Shown piece after piece: positions 1-11,020 of a stretch of 64,000 bases of DNA. The stretch is taken from assembly GCA_009767595.1 (NCBI GenBank), contig VSDK01009486.1, forward strand, positions 62,001 to 126,000, in the 5' to 3' direction. Source of the DNA: Symbiodinium kawagutii (lineage: Eukaryota > Sar > Dinophyceae > Suessiales > Symbiodiniaceae). Both the position numbers and the translations under genes were made by a program. The notes below the pieces were generated by a model. It made no database searches, was not told the origin of the DNA, and saw nothing but the letters and a program-made list of their open reading frames with translations. The number at the start of each line of letters is the position of its first letter. The stretch's first letter is position 1.

Positions 1-919
1 TATGCTTAGAAACGTATAAGGGCTAAGCAATGGTTGATGACTTTTACTGGTTAGCAATCTTTCTGAAAGAGGTTGACTAATCATCAATATTGGCTAGGAC
101 CATGAACGTCTCGATAACTGCACCAACAATCATGCTTTAGCGATCATCAATATTGGTTGCGAAAGGCTGATGATGAACATAGATCGGGGCTTAAAAGCCC
201 ACAAGAAGCAGCGATACTGGTTGATGATAATGGTCAAGAAGCAAAGCACTGGGCTTGTTGGTTGGAGTTAATACAATTGACAATGGAGGATTGTTGAAGG
301 GAGTACACAACCATCACCATCAGCGGTTTATGTTGAATACAGAAAGTCACTTCTGTGAGGGTCTGCTAGCGCAACGCGTTCATGGGTGCTCTCACCCCTG
401 CCATTTCCTCAACGATTGGAGCATTGCCGAATGGTCCCAATGGCTGATGCCGAACCCATCGGCAGCACTGGATTGCTACCGGATCTACTGGTAGTCTGCT
501 TAAGCCATACAGCTTTTTTTTACAAACTCCTAGCAGATTGGGAGGTCAGTATTGCCAGCAAACTGAACATGCAGCAGCGAACCTTACTAGAAGAACAAGA
601 GCAAGCATGACAACCACAGCAACCAATATCCAGAATGCCGAAAATGTTCCATATTATCGGTTTTTGTTTACATACCCTCTGTAGTGTTGCTTCGGCTGTA
701 TCTGATTTGGTTTGCTGCACCACTCAGTACCAAACTTGATCAAACTACTCTACTAGCACTACCAAAAATGCCTGGTTCCTTGTCCCCTACAAGCATGGTC
801 CCCGAGTAGTATCCTGCTTGTCATTCCATATGACTAGTACTTAAACCCAACTGTTGCGATGGTTTATGTTGCCACAAATGCCCGGGGCAGCTTATCCTTA
901 CGACTAAGGTATGCGACAG
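1..919. other. intron-like or intergenic DNA
   Basis: AT-leaning DNA with scattered imperfect TTGATGATGG-type motifs (near 30, 150 and 220). Two overlapping open frames at 255-494 and 386-610 compete with each other and neither has convincing splice borders, so no gene is called. Confidence 0.4.
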
Positions 920-1005
920 ACTGACTACAGCCTCCCCCTGTCCTCCAACCGGCCGCTCTTCATTGTGAATCAGTCTGGGACCTTGGTTCTGGCCAGAAAT
1001 GCTTG
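920..1005 (+). CDS. exon-like island, unknown product
   Basis: An acceptor-like GACAG ends at 919 and a GTGGAA donor starts at 1006. The phase-0 frame reads DYSLPLSSNRPLFIVNQSG and onward, an alternating hydrophobic pattern loosely like an extracellular beta-sandwich (cadherin-type) repeat. That resemblance is only an impression. A second plus frame is also open. Partial gene, not recognised. Confidence 0.33.
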
Positions 1006-1446
1006 GTGGAATCACGGGCAACCGCTGCACCATCGCTGACATCCCGAATCACCCAAGTTGTATACATCTGTACATATCTGTACACTGTATACGCAAGTAT
1101 GTGTGATTCAAACATACAATCAGCCAAGTTGTAAAAGGCCGAGTGGCGTGTATACCCAAGTATTTGTGCTTTCTTGCTCATTCTTCCAGAATGCATTTTG
1201 CAACTGTTGCTTCACTCGTAATGGGTACGATCAACTTAGTTCGCAACTCATACTCGATCTTCAACAAACGCAGTTACATCCACCACGGAAGATGGTTGTC
1301 CATCATCAACCATCATGAAGCCTCACTAGATGGTCAACCCCGAGTATCAACCAGTAACCAGCTACGAATAAATCAACCAGTACAAGCCACTACTGACTAA
1401 GCATCAACCATTGCAAGCTACTACCACAATCCATTCCTAATGGGTC

Positions 1447-1590
1447 AACCCTCACCCTGCCATCGTGGTCACCTTGGCTGATCAACGCCATTGGCTTCAG
1501 CTGGACAGCTCCCAGGTTGGCCTATGTCATCAGGGAGGTACCCAACGGAAGGGGCGACCAGGCGCCGGCAAGGGCAGGATCTTCGGTGAT
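1447..1590. other. GC-rich exon-like island, strand uncertain
   Basis: GC rises sharply against its flanks. The plus strand offers WLINAIGFSWTAPRLAYVIR or PHPAIVVTLADQRHWLQL in two frames. The minus strand offers LVITEDPALAGAWSPLPLG ending at a GTACCT donor. At least one is probably a true exon, but the sequence alone does not decide which. Confidence 0.3.
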
Positions 1591-1831
1591 GACCAGCGGT
1601 TGGTGGTAGGGGGTGGGTGGGGTGGGGATAGTGGTTCATGATGGTTTGAAATAGTCGGTTCTTGAGCCGTCGTGGATGTTGTGGCGAGAGTTGGCGCGCA
1701 AGTAGCAGGTCGTGGACAATGTGATACAGTATCACTGGTGTGGCTCAAAGACTTTCGTTTTTTCACTCAGATTGAAGCATCATGTTGGGCACCCAATCAT
1801 TTCCGGTGATTCTTTTTCAGTCTTCATCTAA

Positions 1832-1928
1832 GGGTTTCTTAAGAATGGGAGCCCCAATAATTTTATGGTTTATCATCGCAACTTATGCGGGAAGACAACT
1901 GGGGGTACCCTCATTTTGAGAAACCACT
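1832..1928. mobile_element. MITE-A copy 1
   Basis: About 97 bp. The left end GGGTTTCTTAAGAATGGGAG and the right end GGGGGTACCCTCATTTTGAG followed by AAACCACT are inverted relatives of the window-wide MITE-A termini. No coding capacity. Confidence 0.75.
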
Positions 1929-2469
1929 AGGTATAAACAATATGGGTGAGTGCCTATATACATGTCTGCATTTAGATCTCTCTGATACCACTGTAAGATG
2001 CCATGACGTTGGTTCAGCGGAGTGAACTTTCACTTGGAAGATCCATGTGAACAATCTCCACCAGTTTAGCCATTGCTGGTGGTTTAAGCCCCCAGGTGGC
2101 TTAGTAATGTGGATCTATCATTACTCATGTCGTGAATTCTTAGCTCCAGAAAGTCCAACTCAGGTCTCTTTTTCCCGGTCCAACTTAGTCCTTTACCAAT
2201 CTTTCCGGCGGCGCCTTGTCGTACTCTTGGCAGTAGCTATAGAGATCAAAAGCAGCACAGGTGGATCCAGAATTGAGCTTCTGTTGATCTAAACTCACCA
2301 ATTCTTCCAGCTGTTGGGGTAATAAGCTTCGAACATTGGTCATGGGTTGGTAAATATTCCATTTTAGGGCTTTGAATGACAATTAGGGATTATTCCCATG
2401 ATGGTTGGGTGATGTCCAATTGGGAGATTTCATGATTCATGATCCCTGTTGGTCCATCCCCAACCGTAG
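1929..2469. other. non-coding spacer or intron
   Basis: No frame with exon-like borders. The open frame at 2047-2292 has no supporting composition. Confidence 0.4.
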
Positions 2470-2599
2470 CCCTTGTTTTCTATCCGGGTGCCATGCAATG
2501 TGTTCACGGCTGCGAGGCCTTGTACACCAACCGTGAGCGCAGCTGGCTGATGCAAAACCTCGAGAAGTTGAGTTTGGGGCTCTCAGAACTGCCACGCCG
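2470..2599 (+). CDS. exon-like island, unknown product
   Basis: The AG at 2468-2469 and the GTGTGA donor at 2600 bound an open frame that includes YPGAMQCVHGCEALYTNRER and SWLMQNLEKLSLGLSELPR. The mix of Cys, Trp and an amphipathic helix reads like real protein. The frame stays open to a TGA at 2634-2636, so it could instead be a last exon. Product not recognised. Confidence 0.48.
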
Positions 2600-3138
2600 G
2601 TGTGACATGTGTCAAGACATGTGGATGTGCAAATGATGAGGTGTATTTCTTTACCTTTGAACAATTTTGAACATTTCGATGTAGAAGACACACCTAGCAA
2701 TTTATAGGTCTGTCATTATATCTATGTATCGTACGTAGCCAAGCCACTGGGCCTGCATATCTCTGGTGTGCTGCTCAAGTTTCGTTGCCCGAAAACATCG
2801 TTTTTTTGAAAGCTTCCGTGTGCGTTGGATGTTCGTTGTCTAAATGCTGGGTGGGGCGTGAAAGTCTACAAGCTTTTCTCAACAAATATCATAGTCATAG
2901 TGTGAAGGCTTTTCTGTTAGGCACGGATGATACAACAGCCTTGCTTTCTAGAAGCTTGCATGGGCAAGGCAGGGTACGACCCGTGTGGAAACACAGTGTA
3001 GCACGCGTGCAAGCAAAGAACAAAGTGGAACATGTGCAAAACCCGAGTACTACCACACACTCAAAACGAAGGAGAGACAATCCGGGTAATAATCTCGCGG
3101 TGTGAAGTGGTTGCTCCGTGCAATTTCTTTCAGTGACA

Positions 3139-3285
3139 ACAGGAAGGGTGCAAAAAGAGGAGAGTAAGAGGAAAGGAGGGCAAGAGAAGAGGAGAGGGAG
3201 GCGAAGACAAATAAGAGAGGAAGAGTTCGAATAGACAACGTGATGAAGAGAATGCAAGAGAAGAGAAGAGGACAGAAGATAGCAT
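3139..3285 (+). repeat. polypurine (A/G-rich) tract
   Basis: Nearly uninterrupted AGGAAGAG-type sequence on the plus strand. It is simple-sequence DNA and accounts for the Ser/Leu-rich frame on the opposite strand. Confidence 0.8.
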
Positions 3286-3524
3286 GAAGATGGGTGATGA
3301 GTGGACGGCAGGCGGAAAATCTAGGGCAAAAACGCGTTTTTCACCCAGGGCTACAAGCTACAGCTTCACCACAAGAAGCAGCACTCAGACCATCCCCCTG
3401 AGCGTGTATAGTTGGTATGAATCGCTTCTCTGCTTTTTAAGGCGTGAAAGTTCATATGTTCAGAAATATGTAGACGCTAGCAAAAATATCTCAAAATTGC
3501 TTTTGATGATCATCATTGGTGATG

Positions 3525-3594
3525 TTGGGTGACCTGTCTCTCCATTACTTGTTGGCTACGAAACGATTCGTGTGCTAGGAGACAGGTCACCCAA
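3525..3594. repeat. 16-bp perfect inverted repeat
   Basis: Arms TTGGGTGACCTGTCTC (3525-3540) and GAGACAGGTCACCCAA (3579-3594) are exact complements. The loop carries a second small palindrome, CGAAACGATTCG (3560-3571). It could form a cruciform or an RNA hairpin. Confidence 0.85.
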
Positions 3595-4009
3595 TACCCA
3601 TCACATCACACACGGGTTTTGCATAGATGTGGGATCTACATCGGAGACGATCTACATCGGAGACCTCGGGGTGGTTTCGCACCAGTAGCTGTAGCTCATT
3701 TCTGGTGGTTCCACAAGTGCAGCCCACGATCACACTTGTACTTATACCTACATTATTAATTATATATACATCAATCAATGTGTTCATCATATAGATGATA
3801 TACATTTCTAGATACCCAAAGATATACCTTCATTACATATCAATCATGTAGCCAGTATTAGCCGCTTAGCTGCTAAAATCAGCAATGATCATCCAGTATT
3901 AACTAACTATATTCACATGACACCAGGTGATGAAACCTCAGTGCCGTATACCTTCACATAAATGACATCACTGCCAGGTCCCTGGGTCAAGCTGCCCCCC
4001 CAAGGGTAG

Positions 4010-4195
4010 CTTCCCGGCCCCGAGGTGCCACCATTGGAGCGTGTGAACGACTGGTACAGACACCTGTGCCTTTGAGCCGCTCGGTGAGATGCGAGCCGTG
4101 GTGGTTGGAGGTGAACATGGCCAAGTCATGGGTGCAGAATGCGACCGATGAATGCAGCCCCACGGTGGGGGTGATACGACTGGGACCTGTCGCTG
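4010..4195 (+). CDS. exon, extracellular-type protein fragment
   Basis: A C-rich tract ending in GGGTAG (to 4009) precedes an open frame that closes exactly at a consensus donor GTAAGT (4196-4201). The peptide includes ATIGACERLVQTPVPLSRSV, CEPWWLEVNMAKSWVQNA and DECSPTVGVIRLGPVAG. Several Cys and paired Trp suggest a secreted or lumenal domain, but I cannot name a family. The perfect donor makes this one of the best exon calls in the first 10 kb. Confidence 0.6.
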
Positions 4196-4883
4196 GTAAG
4201 TCCTAAACGACATGGGTTTCGTTTGGTCGGTGATTACAGCTAGATATTCTCTCTGTCGGTGGTGAGTGATATGATTTTTTCAAATGAACCCGGTATCACT
4301 GCTTGGCATAGCTGGAGATGATCGGTATCACGAACAGCTCGATATGGATGGTCACGTCTTTATTGCTCTCGCATAATTGGCCATTTCTAGGTGTTATCCT
4401 TATCAATGGCGGCTTCTATCCATACCCACTGCTGGTTCATGAACTACCAGCTAGTGAGTAGACAATACTAACATCAGCAACAGTAACTACACATATCCCA
4501 AACCTTTATTGCCACCTGGTTATGTAGTGTTATATACGCATAACTGTTTGGTTATTGGTCCGGTTGTACCCGCATCGGAAACCAGTATATTCATCAACTA
4601 GTAACGACTGGTTGATTATACTGCCTGTAACTGCTTGGTTACGAATCAGCCAATGTATTGCCCTAAGTTGGAAATGCTAGTTGGAATAACTGGCTACTAT
4701 TAGTTGATGCAAGCAAATCGAGTCGGAGTAGGCGGTTTCACCACCATATTTGGTTGATGTTGGTTGACTCATAAATATGCTGAACCACCAAAGGCACGAG
4801 CAATCGGGATCCTGTTCGCCTGCGGACCAGCCTGCCATTGGAGACTCTGATAGTTGATCCTTCTTGTGCCATGACCTGCACAG
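4196..4883. other. intron-like DNA
   Basis: AT-rich with scattered CCAGTAACTAC/CTGGTTGATTA motifs. A plus frame around 4793-4960 (including PLETLIVDPSCAMTCTAVGP) overlaps the next exon in another frame. I prefer the other frame because of its better splice borders. Confidence 0.4.
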
Positions 4884-5015
4884 CAGTAGGTCCAACATCG
4901 ACCATGGCTGGGAGCTTCATATGGTGGCCATCAACGATTCGCTATGCTCAGGTTACGTCCGACACACCTCGCGGTTCCTGTCGCTCTTCATGTTGACGTG
5001 TCTCGATGGCACCTG
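4884..5015 (+). CDS. exon, unknown product
   Basis: The acceptor has a pyrimidine-rich run and CACAG ending at 4883, and the donor GTGAGG starts at 5016. The open frame reads SNIDHGWELHMVAINDSLCS then GYVRHTSRFLSLFMLTCLDG. It lies 0.7 kb after the 4010-4195 exon on the same strand, so the two could belong to one gene. The overlapping frame noted just upstream is the main competitor. Confidence 0.5.
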
Positions 5016-5673
5016 GTGAGGTGAGGGGGTGGGTTGCACCTGGGTGGTGTGGGTGGCTGCGGCTGGGAGCTAGCTGGACCAGCCAGACCTGGGGATAATA
5101 CCAGCCGAACCTGTGGCCTCACGTGACCGGCGACTTTGTGAGGTGGACAGATGTGATTTGTGTTGGGTGAAGTGAAGTGGTATCTGAAAATCACAGAATT
5201 GAATAAAATCCATCAGCTCAGCCAGTAGTGGTTGCATAAACCAAGGTTCTACATGTGGTCGGCCGAGTGTGAACCTGGGTGGAGCTAATGTCCTGATGAA
5301 TGGGCACGGACCCTTTCCACTGATTGTTTCCCAGCGCTAGCTCCTGGATTCAAGTGTGGATGATCCTTCTGCTTACATCACTTGGGTCCCGATATTTTAC
5401 CAATGAAGGCCAGGGATATCCAGGGTTTTGTTTTTAAATCTAGTATTGAGCATTTGAGGGCTTATAAAGCCATTAACTTCATTAGTGGTTGATGTTGAAG
5501 ATGGAGATCTTGAAGCCGCGACTAGGTGGATAAAGGTGATCATGAAATTAATTAACCACGACCAGGCATACTTAATCAAACATAGCTAAGCATACTTAAT
5601 CAACCATAGTCATGTAAATCTCAACCACGTCTCAACGCTTCATGACCCCTGCCTAGCTCCTTTTGCTTCACAG
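5016..5673. other. intron-like DNA with a possible small exon
   Basis: Begins G-rich (GGTGGGTTGCACC...) and ends with CCACGACCAGG/AATCAACCATAG motifs. Around 5238-5330 a short frame with NLGGANVLMNGHGPFPLIVS is open but lacks a donor, so I leave it unassigned. Confidence 0.4.
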
Positions 5674-5825
5674 CCATCTTCGCCATGGCACAGCTGAGGC
5701 TTCCCTTCGCGTTGGTGGACGTCCTGGGACCTTACACCATTCCGGTAACGTGCCGCCTGGCAGAAACGGTGGTGATGGGAGCCACGGCAAGGATGGTGAA
5801 GAAGTGCATCCAAGGCATGCGTTGA
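5674..5825 (+). CDS. exon, possibly the last of its gene
   Basis: A textbook acceptor (CTCCTTTTGCTTCACAG, ending at 5673) leads into the frame AMAQLRLPFALVDVLGPYTI / PVTCRLAETVVMGATARM. It then reads VKKCIQGMR and TGA (5823-5825). A GTGAAG at 5796 could act as a donor, in which case the exon ends at 5795. The peptide is balanced and hydrophobic-patterned, of unknown family. Confidence 0.6.
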
Positions 5826-6272
5826 CTCATGACAGCGGTTGGGTATGATTAGCTTCATCTATGGCGGTGAATTCAGTGCCTGGATATGGCGAGCCAGTGG
5901 CCAACTATGGCCAAGTATGCTTAAGATCGTTAGCCTCACTATGCCGAAGTGGTCAATTTGACTGGATTATCATCGCACAACACTGGTGAAGCCATTCTAT
6001 TATATGAGTTTCAAGCTTGCCGAGCATCCGCCACAAAGGGTAGCGAACGGAGAACAAGTTGCCATGGCATCATGAGCTGCTGTGATCTGTGATCCCATGT
6101 GCCATCCCATTGGGCGTACGCCATCATAAGCCATGTCATCAACTGTGGCCTCATGTTTATTAGCAATTCCAGGTCTATAAAGTGAATATTTGATCCACCA
6201 TGCACTGTATCAATAATTTTCAATGTCTTCTTATTCTGAACACTTATATATAGAAAATACCAGGGGCAACAG
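5826..6272. other. non-coding stretch
   Basis: AT-rich, no credible exon. The minus frame at 6011-6385 covers it but only its first third resembles protein. Confidence 0.4.
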
Positions 6273-6434
6273 TTGACTTGTCTCACAAGCACCACCTGCG
6301 AAAGATCCCGCGAGGTTTCGCCAGCTGGGCCTTGTTCGGAATCTTCGAGATCGGTTTGGTCATTGAGGACAGGGCACAGTGCCACATGTCACCTTGCGCC
6401 GATGGAAGGGCTTTAGAGCTCTGGACAACTCCAT
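6273..6434 (+). CDS. exon-like island with a possible membrane helix
   Basis: An AG at 6271-6272 and a GTAAAA donor at 6435 bound a frame with PRGFASWALFGIFEIGLVIE, which could be a transmembrane or amphipathic segment, then CHMSPCADGRALELWTTPCK. The minus strand also offers ALCPVLNDQTDLEDSEQGPA ending at a CAG/GTGGTG donor, so the strand is unsettled. Confidence 0.35.
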
Positions 6435-6652
6435 GTAAAATGCATTGGTCTCACCATTCTGGCAGACAAGTGACGCATGAGTCAGCTAACAAACTAGTCA
6501 CTTGGTCCTAAGTTGGATATGAGTTACTAGTCCTCAATGAAATGTGTCGATCATTTTTTTTGACCGCATACTTCTAGTGGTAGGGCGGCTCAAGCAGGTT
6601 CCAAGCTCTGCCTGCGCGAAAGGGACAAAAACGAAAAGGTAAGACATTGATC

Positions 6653-6840
6653 CGGGACATTTCACTTTTGGTCTGCGCAAGTAGCTACAGGTGGAATCTC
6701 GTGGAGGGCTGGGACTGGCCCGAAACATGTTCAGAAAACCAATTTGAGCAGCGAAAACACATGATTTGGGGGTACCATGTGCATTACCGATGGCAGATCA
6801 GCCAAATCTTCGACCCCAATTTGATGAACCACAAGAACTA
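6653..6840 (+). CDS. weak exon-like island
   Basis: After the acceptor-like AGCTACAG the frame reads WNLVEGWDWPETCSENQFEQ and stays open to about 6840. The minus strand frame (LFVFVPFAQAELGTCLSRP) is a competitor. Reported only as a coding-like patch. Confidence 0.28.
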
Positions 6841-6988
6841 GTTGCGATTTACAGGGTTTGAACACAGCAATCCCGCATCATGGCTCGTCATAGGGGACCC
6901 CCAAGTTATCATCCTGACTCAGCCCAACCATTTTGAGACCCAGCTGTGAGCAATGCTGGCCCCAACCCAACCCCTTCCCCTACATCAG

Positions 6989-7063
6989 CCTTGCCCGGTT
7001 CGGCTTCCGAAGGATCCATTTCAAGGCGTGTTGAAGGTCGAAGTCATCGCTGAGACCTTGCAG
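6989..7063 (+). CDS. short exon, unknown product
   Basis: A long pyrimidine tract (CCAACCCCTTCCCCTACATCAG) ends at 6988 and CAG/GTGCCA marks the end. The 75 bp are exactly 25 codons: PCPVRLPKDPFQGVLKVEVI then AETLQ. Both borders and the phase agree, which is rare in this window. Family not recognised. Confidence 0.55.
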
Positions 7064-7855
7064 GTGCCACGGCAGATTCGGTTGTTCGTTGTTCGATGGT
7101 TTGTTGGCCAACGAAAAATCACCATTGATAAGGGCATTGATAAGGGTAAACTATGGGATTGAATGATGGCTAATAGTGTTTTTGTAGGGTTTAAAGGGAT
7201 AATAATCAGGGAATGAGGTAAACTATGGGATTGATAAAGGTGTTGTTCGCCAACTCAACTGGTGAATGATGGCTAAGAATGGTGTTTTGTAGGGTTTCAA
7301 AGGGATAACATAGGGAATGAGGAACTCTAGTGTAAATTGGAGGTGAACATGACCATTGACAAGGGTCAACTATAGGGTAATCTCATCATTTGTAGAGGTT
7401 ACAACCATAAAAGGGGATTCATACCCATAGGGGATTATACCCATAGGGGATTATAACCAGCAAATAGTGAACTATGGGGGATTAAAGCCGACAAATAGAC
7501 AATTAAGAATAGTGAACTATACCGGATCATAATCAACAAATAGTGCATACACTACCACTAGTTGGTTGTTTTTAACCTTATACATTTGCCCCAAGAAGTT
7601 GGGATGGCTGGTTGCCAGTGTAATTGCTCTAGGGATCAGTGATACAACATGAGAAAGCTAAACGCTGGAAGATTGAGAAGGATGGATCAAGGATATAACT
7701 AGAGGGAGGTAGATAGATGACAACCAACTGGTTCTGATTGGCTAGGATAACAATTGGTGGTTTACAGTAGGTATGGGTGGATAGACATGCCACATCTCCA
7801 CCCCATCTCGTCCTTGGGTTAAGTGCACCGGTGGACCATAGAACAGGGGTTCCCT
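7064..7855. repeat. intron-like DNA with short tandem duplications
   Basis: A block of about 100 bp (GATGGCTAATAGTGTTTTTG ... GGGAATGAGG) is present near 7163-7217 and again near 7266-7323. Further on, CATAGGGGATTATACC is repeated (7420-7460), followed by GTGAACTATGGGGG-type copies. No coding signal. Confidence 0.6.
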
Positions 7856-8154
7856 GCCAGCAGTGGTGCTGGATGTGGGCCTTGGGTTGCTGCCACAAGG
7901 ATTCTCCTCGCAGCTTCCAAGTCTGGTCGCCCATGTGGCACAGCTGCGACCAGGGCAGCTTGCCAACCCCAAGATGCCCGTTGTTGCGCATGGTTGCGCC
8001 CTGACCTCCAAAGCACCTGTTCCGTTCGTGGCTCCAGGTGGACATCGAGGAGTGCATCAAAAGTCTGGGTGCTTTGGATCTCTTGGAAGCTGGTGCTTTG
8101 GGCAAAGAGGTGAAGCGAGGAGAAGCCTTGAGTTGCTCGCCTGAAGCCGCACCC
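7856..8154 (+). CDS. exon-like region, frame uncertain
   Basis: GC-rich with an acceptor CCCTGCCAG near 7855 and donors CCAG/GTGGAC (8035) and CAGG/GTGGGT (near 8155). One frame gives LGLLPQGFSSQLPSLVAHVA and LRPGQLANPKMPVVAHGC up to 8034. Another gives VDIEECIKSLGALDLLEAGA from about 8036 on. No single frame spans the whole region, so it is either two exons with a tiny intron or a frameshifted relic. Confidence 0.4.
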
Positions 8155-9136
8155 AGGGTGGGTGGGAGAAGAAGTGGGGGGTTTCCTGTGAAAGTTTGGG
8201 ATGGCGGTTTGGGGGATGTATGGCCAACAGATGAAACTTGGGGGTTGTAGCTGGCGAAGCGGAATTTGGCTGGTGCTTTCAGAGATACTTTTGATGATTA
8301 TTGATTGTCAACCATAGTTTGGATGTTGTCAACTGTATTTGTCAAACAATCATTGTCAACTATCAGTGACCTCAATCATGAAGTCAAACTGAATGATCGT
8401 CACTGACATGAAGACGGTTAAATGATTTGTCTTCATAATTGTCACTGGTGTGAAGACAAAAACAGCAATCAGTCGGTCTCAGTGGGGTAGACTGAGGATG
8501 CTTCAACCAGGATTTACACGTTTGGAGGGGCTAAATTGTCCTCTTCTTTTCTGATAGCAAAAGACAGTGGTGATTTCCCATCTGAGTAGAACAGCTGCAC
8601 AGAGGCTTTTATTGCTGCTTGAGATACCAGGGGGGTACATGTTATATCACTTCTTTTTGTTTCTGTTTGGTGACCAGCTTGCCACTTACATCATGGTTTG
8701 ACTCGTGGTTGGCCTGCCCAATCCATTGAGCAATTACATAACCATTGCTGAACCATCCATTGACAATTGACCACCATTAATTTTCCATTCATCAACAAGT
8801 ATTCACTTACCATTCATTAAGCATTGATCAACCATTGATTCACCATCAATTCACCATCACATCTACAAAGATTTCTTAACCATCATTTAACCATCAGTCA
8901 ACTATCAACTAACCATCAACTAACCATCAACCAATCATCAATCAACCATCAATCAACGATCATTTAACCATCACTTCACCATTTGTTGACCATCAATCAA
9001 CCATCAATTTGTCAGTCATTTGTTATCCAACATACTTTAACCATTGTATCCATCATTTGAACATCATTTAACCACCATTTGACAATTCATTTCACCATCA
9101 CTTCACCGTCCATGAACCATTCTTCGTCACCATGAG
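8155..9136. repeat. intron ending in a CCATCAACC-type degenerate repeat
   Basis: Starts G-rich (GTGGGTGGGAGAAGAAGTGG...). From about 8740 to 9120 it becomes a degenerate run of ACCATCAATCA / TTAACCATCA motifs, strongly C-over-G on the plus strand. It stops at the next exon island. No open frame. Confidence 0.6.
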
Positions 9137-9209
9137 GTTGGGAGCCTGCCAAAGAGCTGCCCTCCACGGGTGAAGAGCTGTCAGTCCTGTGGCGTAACGG
9201 AGCTGGCGG
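9137..9209 (+). CDS. short exon-like island
   Basis: After CCATGAG (ends 9136) the frame reads WEPAKELPSTGEELSVLWRN then GAGG, with a GTCACC donor-like site at 9210. Flanking skew switches from CCATCAACC-rich on the left to GGTTAATAACTGG-rich on the right exactly at this island. Product unknown. Confidence 0.43.
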
Positions 9210-9452
9210 GTCACCGATGAAGCAATGGTTCACCAATTGTTAATAGGTGGTTAATAACTGGTTAATAGTGGTTTATAATGGTGAAACACTTGCTAATAAC
9301 TGGTCAACAATGGTTTTATTTATAATGGTTAACAATAGGGAATGATAAGCAACAATAAGGGTTAAACAACTGGTGAAGAAGAATGGGTAGTTGATGGTTA
9401 AGATTGAGGTCACTGAATGGTTCACTACCGGTTAAGTGATCAATGAAAATGA

Positions 9453-9560
9453 TGTTGCTCAAGCCTTTGGGCACCCCTGGGTATCATCCTGTTTGTAAAC
9501 CATTTACTGTATAGTAATAGACCAGCCATTTTTTGGGTTCCCTATTTTGAGAAACCACCA
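9453..9560. mobile_element. MITE-A copy 2
   Basis: The degenerate left end (TGTTGCTCAAGCC...) and the well-preserved right end (CCATTTTTTGGGTTCCCTAT then TTTGAGAAACCACCA) enclose the typical CATTTACTGTATAGTAATAG core. Confidence 0.75.
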
Positions 9561-9954
9561 AATGGTGACGAGAATCGGCAGTTGATGGTCGACTGGTGGT
9601 TAAGTAATACTTGAGATGCTTGACAATGGATAGCTGACTAGACTGTAGTCGTGGTCAATAGACTGATGTACCTACTGGTGTGACAATGTTATAGATACAG
9701 AACTATCATATGAATGCTATATGGATCATACAAATATATCATGGTTATCCTAACATAATATGCAATTTCATACAATATGATAAGAACCCAATATTTACAA
9801 TATGAACGCCCTATGATTCTATAATGTGTTTATGCACTTGTGTCCCAGCCTGTTATGGCTATGTCCATGGCGGTACCTCCAACCATCCCAAGTGATGAGT
9901 ATGGACAGAGAAAGCAACCACCAAGCTGGTGCTACATTGATGGATCAGTTGTTT

Positions 9955-10070
9955 GTTTACATATACATATAAATATGCACACATACATATAAATATGCAC
10001 ATATACATATAGATATGCACATATACATATACATATGCACATGTATATATATATACACATATATCTATGT
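9955..10070. repeat. AT/CA microsatellite, about 22-bp period
   Basis: Four imperfect copies of ATATGCACATATACATAT run into a short TA tract. Simple-sequence DNA. Confidence 0.85.
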
Positions 10071-10432
10071 CTATCTTCCAATGAAGATCGATCTGAACCG
10101 GGTCTTCTACCGATCATTTTTCACTACAGGTGTATGGGTACAGGGATCCAATCCCAGAGTGTATCAATATTCTGTCATTGTATAAAGTCTGTATCTGTTG
10201 TTGTGCAGCAATGGGCCATGGGCATATATTTGCAAACATATGTATATATGTATATATATATATGCATATTAAGTGTAGCAGTTTCGCTGGATTACAGTAG
10301 ACAATACAACCACAGGTAAATGGTATATTGACACAGTTGTAACTGGAGGGGAATCACTCGTACCACATCCTGGATATGGACAAAAGTAAGTGCTGTACAG
10401 CGGGACACTGCGAAGATGCTTATTCAACAAAT

Positions 10433-10497
10433 GGGTGTTTCTCAAAATAGGGGACCCCCCAAATCATCCAAGTCATTCACCATCTATAGTAACTTGC
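10433..10497. mobile_element. MITE-A left-half fragment
   Basis: GGTGTTTCTCAAAATAGGGG followed by ACCCCCCAAATCATCC matches the left terminus and part of the core. The matching right end is missing, so this is a truncated copy. Confidence 0.65.
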
Positions 10498-10604
10498 TAA
10501 AGTCAATAACTATGCTTAATCATCCAAATCATCATTAACCATCCATAACTCTGAGGTATTGATGCTGTTTTATTGAGCCGGTCCTACAATCTGCTTGGCA
10601 CCAC

Positions 10605-10693
10605 CAGGTTTCATCCACGATAAGCCGTCATGCCATGCCTTGGCCGTTGCTCTGTCGCTGAAAAGCTCTCCCCAGGTCTCCACCGGATCGACA
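10605..10693 (-). CDS. exon on the minus strand
   Basis: On the minus strand a strong pyrimidine tract and CCCCTAG precede VDPVETWGELFSDRATAKAW then HDGLSWMKP, closing at a GTGGTG donor. The plus strand also has a frame (FIHDKPSCHALAVALSLKSS). I favour minus because the acceptor is better and the peptide has a natural soluble-helix composition. Confidence 0.48.
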
Positions 10694-10842
10694 CTAGGGG
10701 AGACCACCAACCAGAGAGGCATTTTCTTCTTTGAGCGATGTATTACTAGTGAAATTTATGTTGTATATATTGACATATATTGACCATTATACCATGTATA
10801 GACCTGTATTAACAAGAAGGTTGTTGATGAGGATGGCTTTAT

Positions 10843-11020
10843 GTGATGTATAGCCACCCTTGCGTTGATAGAATCTCGAATTGGACCATTCCCGAGGCTG
10901 GTAGTCACCAGTTTGGATCATCCTTTGCATCGCCCAGCGTTCAGGTGGCTCGAGCAGCCAGAGAGCGGGATCAGGCCGCGGACGGGAATGCTGAATCGTT
11001 AGAGATCGTTAAGGGGTATA
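10843..11020 (+). CDS. exon-like island
   Basis: From the ATG at 10843 the frame reads PEAGSHQFGSSFASPSVQVA then RAARERDQAADGNAESLEIV, a charged helix, before running into the TA-rich tract at 11050. A possible donor lies at GTATAC near 11021. Earlier AGs inside would make a shorter internal exon. Confidence 0.4.

Larger units (their letters stand above)
2600..4009. other. spacer or intron with several local repeats
   Basis: Contains a polypurine stretch (3139-3285), a perfect inverted repeat (3525-3594) and a direct repeat of GATCTACATCGGAGAC (about 3633-3667). The open frames here lie largely inside the purine tract and look spurious. Confidence 0.45.
9210..10604. other. intron-like DNA
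   Basis: Opens with GGTTAATA/TGGTTAATAG repeats, then holds MITE-A copy 2, an ATATGCACATATACATA microsatellite, and a left-half MITE-A. It ends with AATCATCATTAACCATCC, again C-rich. The open frames inside the microsatellite are spurious. Confidence 0.5.

Noticed and set aside
9932-10117. Tyr/Cys/Ile-rich minus frame
   Set aside because: Translation of an AT/CA microsatellite.
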